From Clostridia bacterium (GTDB lineage Bacteria; UBA6262; WVXT01): DNA of 13,022 nucleotides. Location of the stretch: positions 1 through 13,022 of the forward strand of contig DAOVHK010000030.1 of NCBI GenBank assembly GCA_030671905.1, written 5' to 3'. Below, piece by piece: positions 6,601 through 12,600 of this stretch. The notes under the pieces are model-generated. The model had not been told where the DNA came from. It searched no databases and was given only the letters and a program-made list of their open reading frames with translations. Numbering within the stretch: the first letter of the stretch is position 1; every line of letters starts with the position of its first letter. The position numbers were made by a program, and so were the translations under genes.

Positions 6601-9600
6601 ACATGTAGGAAGTTTTCACCTTTCCAAGAATATACCTTGAAAAATACATCGCATTCAATTCCCTGCCTCTTCAATCTCCTTTCTACCTCAAATGAATGGC
6701 CTTCACACGATGTTATACGCAACCTCTTCTCCCAGAATTCCTGTTTATGTTTTTCTATAAATTCTCTTGCCTCTTGCGCAATGCTCAAGTAATCCCTTGC
6801 CCTCTTGCCTTTTACCCGAGCAAATCTATGTTTTCCTTGTTCTTTACAATGGATTGTTAATAAATCTATCAATTCCCCTGCTTGCGCAATATGGATAGGT
6901 TGGATGTCCTGGCTAAGTTGTTTTAAGGAATCCAATATCTGTTCCATCCAATGTAATGTAAAACTCCGGTTAACTCTATGTTCTAAATAAGTTGCCGATT
7001 TTAAATTATCTTTTAAAGTAGATGTATCTTCTTTTGCCTTCTCTAAATCAGAACACCACTTTTTACCATTAAATCCGGGATAATTATTTGCTTTGCTTAT
7101 TTGTTCATTCAAATAAGGCAAATGTATCTTTATACAATCTTCAATTAAACTACTTAGCTGATCTTTTAACTCCGCTGGAGAGGTTATTTCTAATTTCTCA
7201 ATACCATTTAAACTAAGCTTTATTGCAATCTGGTTGCATTGAATCTTTTCAACATAACCATGGATCAGCTCCAGATAGCCTGTTACGATTGCAATTTGGG
7301 AAGTAAGGTTAGTCACACGGTGGGTAAGACGTGTTCCGGGTTGACAATATTCCACAGAAAACTCATTAGTAAGAAAATCTCTTTTCTTTTGCAATTTATT
7401 TTGGTAAAACTCAATCTGTTCTAAAAATCTTTCGGAAGCTTCTGCGCTTTCTGTCCATTTCCCTGATTTCATATCTAAAAGATACCTTTTTAATTTCGCA
7501 TACTCATTATCAAATTCCCTTTCAAAACCTCTAATCTTGTATAAACCAACTAAGCTTTTTATAATCTCCTTCCAGGTGGGTAAAGATATACCGAGAATTC
7601 CTTTATGGCGTTCTTTTCTAAATGTCTTTTTTGATTGCTCAGGTACTTCGACCCCACTTGGGTTCGGGGCAGGTTTCCGTTTAGTTTGCGAAACGGTCCT
7701 TGGTCTGTTGCTTTCCACAATCTGTTTGAATTCTTGCTTTGCCTTTATCTCAGCCTGCCTTATTCCCTCGCGGGTAAGTCCCAAGACAGCGCCAACCTCA
7801 TCCAACGTAAGGTAGTCCCTATCCATAGGAAAACCTGTTAGAGGATGTATAATAATTTTTGGAAATCGCTTCAGTAATTTTTTCTCTTCTTCTGGGGTAA
7901 GGCCTTTTATCCCATAACGAAGCTCTAAAATTCTCCTCTTTTTGGGGTCTCGCATCTTATCAATAGACTCTCGTACCAATTCGCGTTTATCAAACTCAGC
8001 TACTGCTACTTGCGGGTCTACTGCTTTTATATCTTTCAACAAAGCACTTAACTCCTCTCCTTCTTCGTCCTCACCAGAAACAAAGTGGAGAGACCAAATC
8101 TTTAAAACAGGCTCTAACCGTTTTAGCTTTTTAAGTCTTTGTATCAATTTTCGATATTTAATTTTATAACTCTTCTTACTTTTCGTTTCTTTGTCAGCCG
8201 TCTCTAATTCTTCCAACTTCTTTCTGAGTCGGAAATATTGAGACTCAAGCACTGGATCGACCCTTATTGTCCTCTTGCCATACTGGTAGAATCTAAGCTG
8301 TGCCTGGCGTATCCACCAAGAGGCATAGGTAGAGAATTTGGTGCCTCTCTGGGGGTCAAATCTCTCAACAGCTTTTCTCAAGCCAAACCAGCCTTCCTGA
8401 AAGAGATCTAATATTAAGATTTTCCTTTTCTCTACGAGCCCTCTTACCTGAGGCAACTCGGATATAACATCGGCCCAGCGCAGGATAAGCCCTGTATTGC
8501 CATTCATCACAAACTCAAGAGCAACCGGACTACCTCTTCCTATCTCATCCCATAAGGCTATGAGCTGTTGCTGAGTGAGAGAACCGAAATCAGCATAACC
8601 TTTGATAACATCCGTCTTGATTTTTCTATCTTGAAATTCACTTATATGATGCTCTTTTACATTGGTATTGTAATCGGGCACAATCTCCCATATACGAGCA
8701 AGGTCTTTCTTACGTTCGACTGCATCCTCTTTACTGACCTTTTGGGCATCCTGGTCAAATGGCAAGACCCTCAAGATCTCACGGAACATCTTTGTGCGCT
8801 GTCTTGAACTAGCGTCCTGGATAATTGTCTTCATTTTTTCTACGTGTTCTTCAAAAAAGCGGTGTCGGAATAGCTCAAAGGTTCCGCCAAGTACCCTTTT
8901 CAATACTTCAATGGCCCAAACATCTGTTCTTTTCAGTTCATCTTTCTCCGGGAATCTGTGATTTTGTAGATAAAATTGCCATAATCTTTGCTTGAAACCT
9001 TTAGCGTTATAGAGAAAATCGTGCGTATCTGAAGGATGCTCTTTAACCTCATATCTTAATCGGTAGGCAATATTGGAAAATCTATATTCATCAATTAAAT
9101 GTCTGGTAGCACCAGTCATTTTCATAAGCTTTTTCTTAGTGATAAACGGCATATCTTCTTTGCTCTTCTCGATAAATTTGATAATATCGCTAATACTGAC
9201 TCTTCTTTTATGAGTCACCGCAGAACATATCGCCGCTACCAAATCAGCCCAGTAAAGCCGTTGTGCCATCTGCCTTGTCTTAGCTGTGGCAAGGTTGCTT
9301 CGATTAAGCTGTTGCACCAGTTTCTTAAGGACAAGGCTGGCAAAATACTTTGCTCTTTCCTCTCGCTTCCAGACTTTTGAGCTTAACGTAAACATTTTCT
9401 GATAAAAATCAAACAAACGGATAATCTTATCTCTTCTCTGTTCTTGCTTGCTACTGTCGGCATCTTCTATCATTTCGAACAAAAGCCCGGCAACAGAATC
9501 AACTTCATACCGGTCATCATAAGCCATGATGATTCTGTCCACAATATTTTGGAAGCGGACTGCAAGAGAAGATTCAGGCACCTCGGAGGAAAGAACTTTC

Positions 9601-12600
9601 TCAAAGTAATTCCTGGTTTTGATTATCGCTTCTAATTCCATAAACTCACTTAGTCGTTTTCCATCTCTGTTTTTCGCAAACAGCTTCTTCCATGAAATTC
9701 CATACAGTTGACTCAAAGCCCTTCTTGTCTTTTTCTCCTTGGGGATAGCGCCCCTCTCCCACTGCGCTATCGTCGTACGGCTCTCAATATCTAAATCAAA
9801 CTCATCCACTAATTTCTCCCATAAATCCTCCTGGGTAAAACCGAGAGATAATCTTAAGAATAAGAATTTATCTTTGGGATATCTCAGATTATCAACAACA
9901 TACCTGCGGCTAAAACCTGTAAGAAGCACAGAGATGCTTTGAGAAAACACTTTAGCTAACGCTTTTATATGGGAAGGATAAGGATAATTGGTTAGATATT
10001 GCTCTATATGGGTGATAGTCCCTGCACCTATATGAGTCCTGTTAGTTAATTCTTCAGGAGTTATGCCATAAATCCAACGAAGAATCAAAACACGCCTGCT
10101 AAGACTGGGTTCTTTTTTCTCCTTCTCCAGTGGAAGCATAACTGGCTCTCGCATAGCCAGTTGTAAACTCATGCCTGTTACCAGAGTAGATGTGCCAACT
10201 CTTAGAGCCTTGGAAAGAACAGGAATAATCTTTACATCCGGATGGTGTATGTGGGATAACCAATCTCGGACAGTTTTAGGCATTGTCTCAATTTCTTGCT
10301 TTAAGGCTTTGGCTGCTTTATACATAGCGATTAGAAGGTCTTGCTCGTCCCATCCTCGCTTGTCCATAAACACCTTGATGCGGTCTCCTATGAGCATCTC
10401 ATCAAGAGTAACATCCTGAATCTCTGTTAAGTCGACTTCATTTGCAGTGGAGATAGATTTGCCTTCGTTCATTGCGTATTGCCTGGTTTCACCCTTTGGC
10501 ACAGTCATCCCCAATGGGAGTTTCTTGAAAATCTTTTTTGTGATGACATTGTTATAGAGAGCATGAAAACCAAAGGCAACGATGGGACCTAATACGGGAC
10601 CAATGCCCGGGATGAGATATGCGCTTCTGAAGAGAGCTCCTAAAAACATAAAACCAAGGACATGAGAGGGAATAGTATCACCATAATCAATAATTTTATC
10701 GTTTTTCCATTTATAGAGGCGGGAATGAGAGGCGCCATAGAGGTAGGCACTAGTAAGGAAGAACCATATAAAATGGGATGGGTCTAAGAAACCCAATGTG
10801 GCTAAGAACCAAGGCAAACTAAGGAAGAGCCCTGAGAAGATTCCTTCCTCAAGAGTGAAGCTCCACCTTGCAGCAGTCCCAAGAGTAATCCAACCCTTGT
10901 TGATAAAAGGCTGCCAGAGCCAACCAATCATACCGGTTGGGGTTTTTCCATTATTTCCAATACTTTCGAGAATATCTTTAGTATCTCTCATAATCATAAG
11001 TTCTTCGTTAGTGGGAATAACTAATGCGGCTATTTTAGATTCGGGGGTGGTGATTATCTTCTCTTTGGTTGGCGACACATTACTTGCAGGGTCTATTTCT
11101 AAACCGAGGAATTGCAAATTCTCACAAACCGCTAATCTAAGAGCTGTATCGTTTTCGCCAATGCCTCCTGTAAATACTATAACATCTACGCCATTCATTT
11201 TTGCCGCATAACCACCGATATATTCTATAAGACGTTCGATAAAGACCTGGCGGGCAAGTTTTGCTCTCTCATCCCCATCATCTATGCTTTTTAAGATATC
11301 CCTCATATCTTTGCTCCTGCCTGAAAGCCCTAAAAGTCCGCTCTTTTTATTCAAAATCTCTATTATCTTTTTTATAGATAAATTTTCTTTTTCTGCTATG
11401 AATTCTATTATTGCAGGATCTATGTTTCCTGAGCGTTCTCCCATAACCAGGCCTTCTAATGGTGTAAAGCCCATACTGTTGGCAACAGATTCACCACCAT
11501 CGATTGCTGTGACGCTACACCCATTTCCGAGATGACAAGCTATCGTTCTTACCTTTTCCAAAGGTTTTCCTAATATCTCTGCCGCCCTTTGTGAAACATA
11601 TCTATGGCTTGTTCCATGAAAACCATATCTTCTTATGCCATATTTCTCATACCATTCATATGGCACACCGTAGAGAAATTCTTCTGGTGATATAGTCTGA
11701 TGGAATGCAGTATCAGGCACCGCTACTTGAAGAGCACTGGGAAATAATTCCTCACATGCTTCTATCCCTATAAGATTATAGGGGTTATGGTTTGGAGCTA
11801 AACTAATATTCTTTTTTATAGCAGTTTTAACCTTATCATCTATTAAAACAGACTCTGTGAACTCTTCGCCACCATGGACAACTCGGTGTCCTATGGCCTT
11901 TATAGCTTCTCGCTTTACAGGTAATTCATCTATAATTAATCTTATAGCTTCAAGATGTGATGAAACACTGCCTTTTTCGCCAATCCTTTCTACAATACCT
12001 TTGGCAATGAGCGACTCACTTTCCTTATCAAAAAGTTTCCATTTGACCGAAGAGCTACCGGAATTCACGACAAGTATACAATTTTTGCCTTTTACTCCAG
12101 AACACGCCAGAACCATTGAGGTATAAATCTCATCAATATCGGCTCCGCGCGACATATCAAATACAGGCTTAGAGCACCCACCAGAAATTATGCCTAAGCC
12201 ATCAAAGTTGCATATTCCTTGTAGCATCTTGTAAGCAATATTTGCTGTATTCAAGTCGGGAAATATTATCGCATTATATTTACCCCTCAGAGCTTCATCT
12301 AATCCCATTGGACCATCTACAACAAATTTATCTCCTATTGCTTCTCTCGTGATTTCCATCGCTTCTCTTACTTTGTTACTTTCTACATTTTTTCCAGAGA
12401 CAAATGCCAACTTAACATCACCACTGATATAATCCGCTACATCCTGAGCTGTATTCACAGCAATATTGGAAAGTTCCTTGGCGTCTTTTGGACATCCTGT
12501 AAAAGCAATATCAGAAAGGATTAACTTTCCGTCAGTGCCCACATCTTTAGATTGCGAACACATCAAAAAGCCTCCGGATGGAGTTTTAACACCTTCCTTT

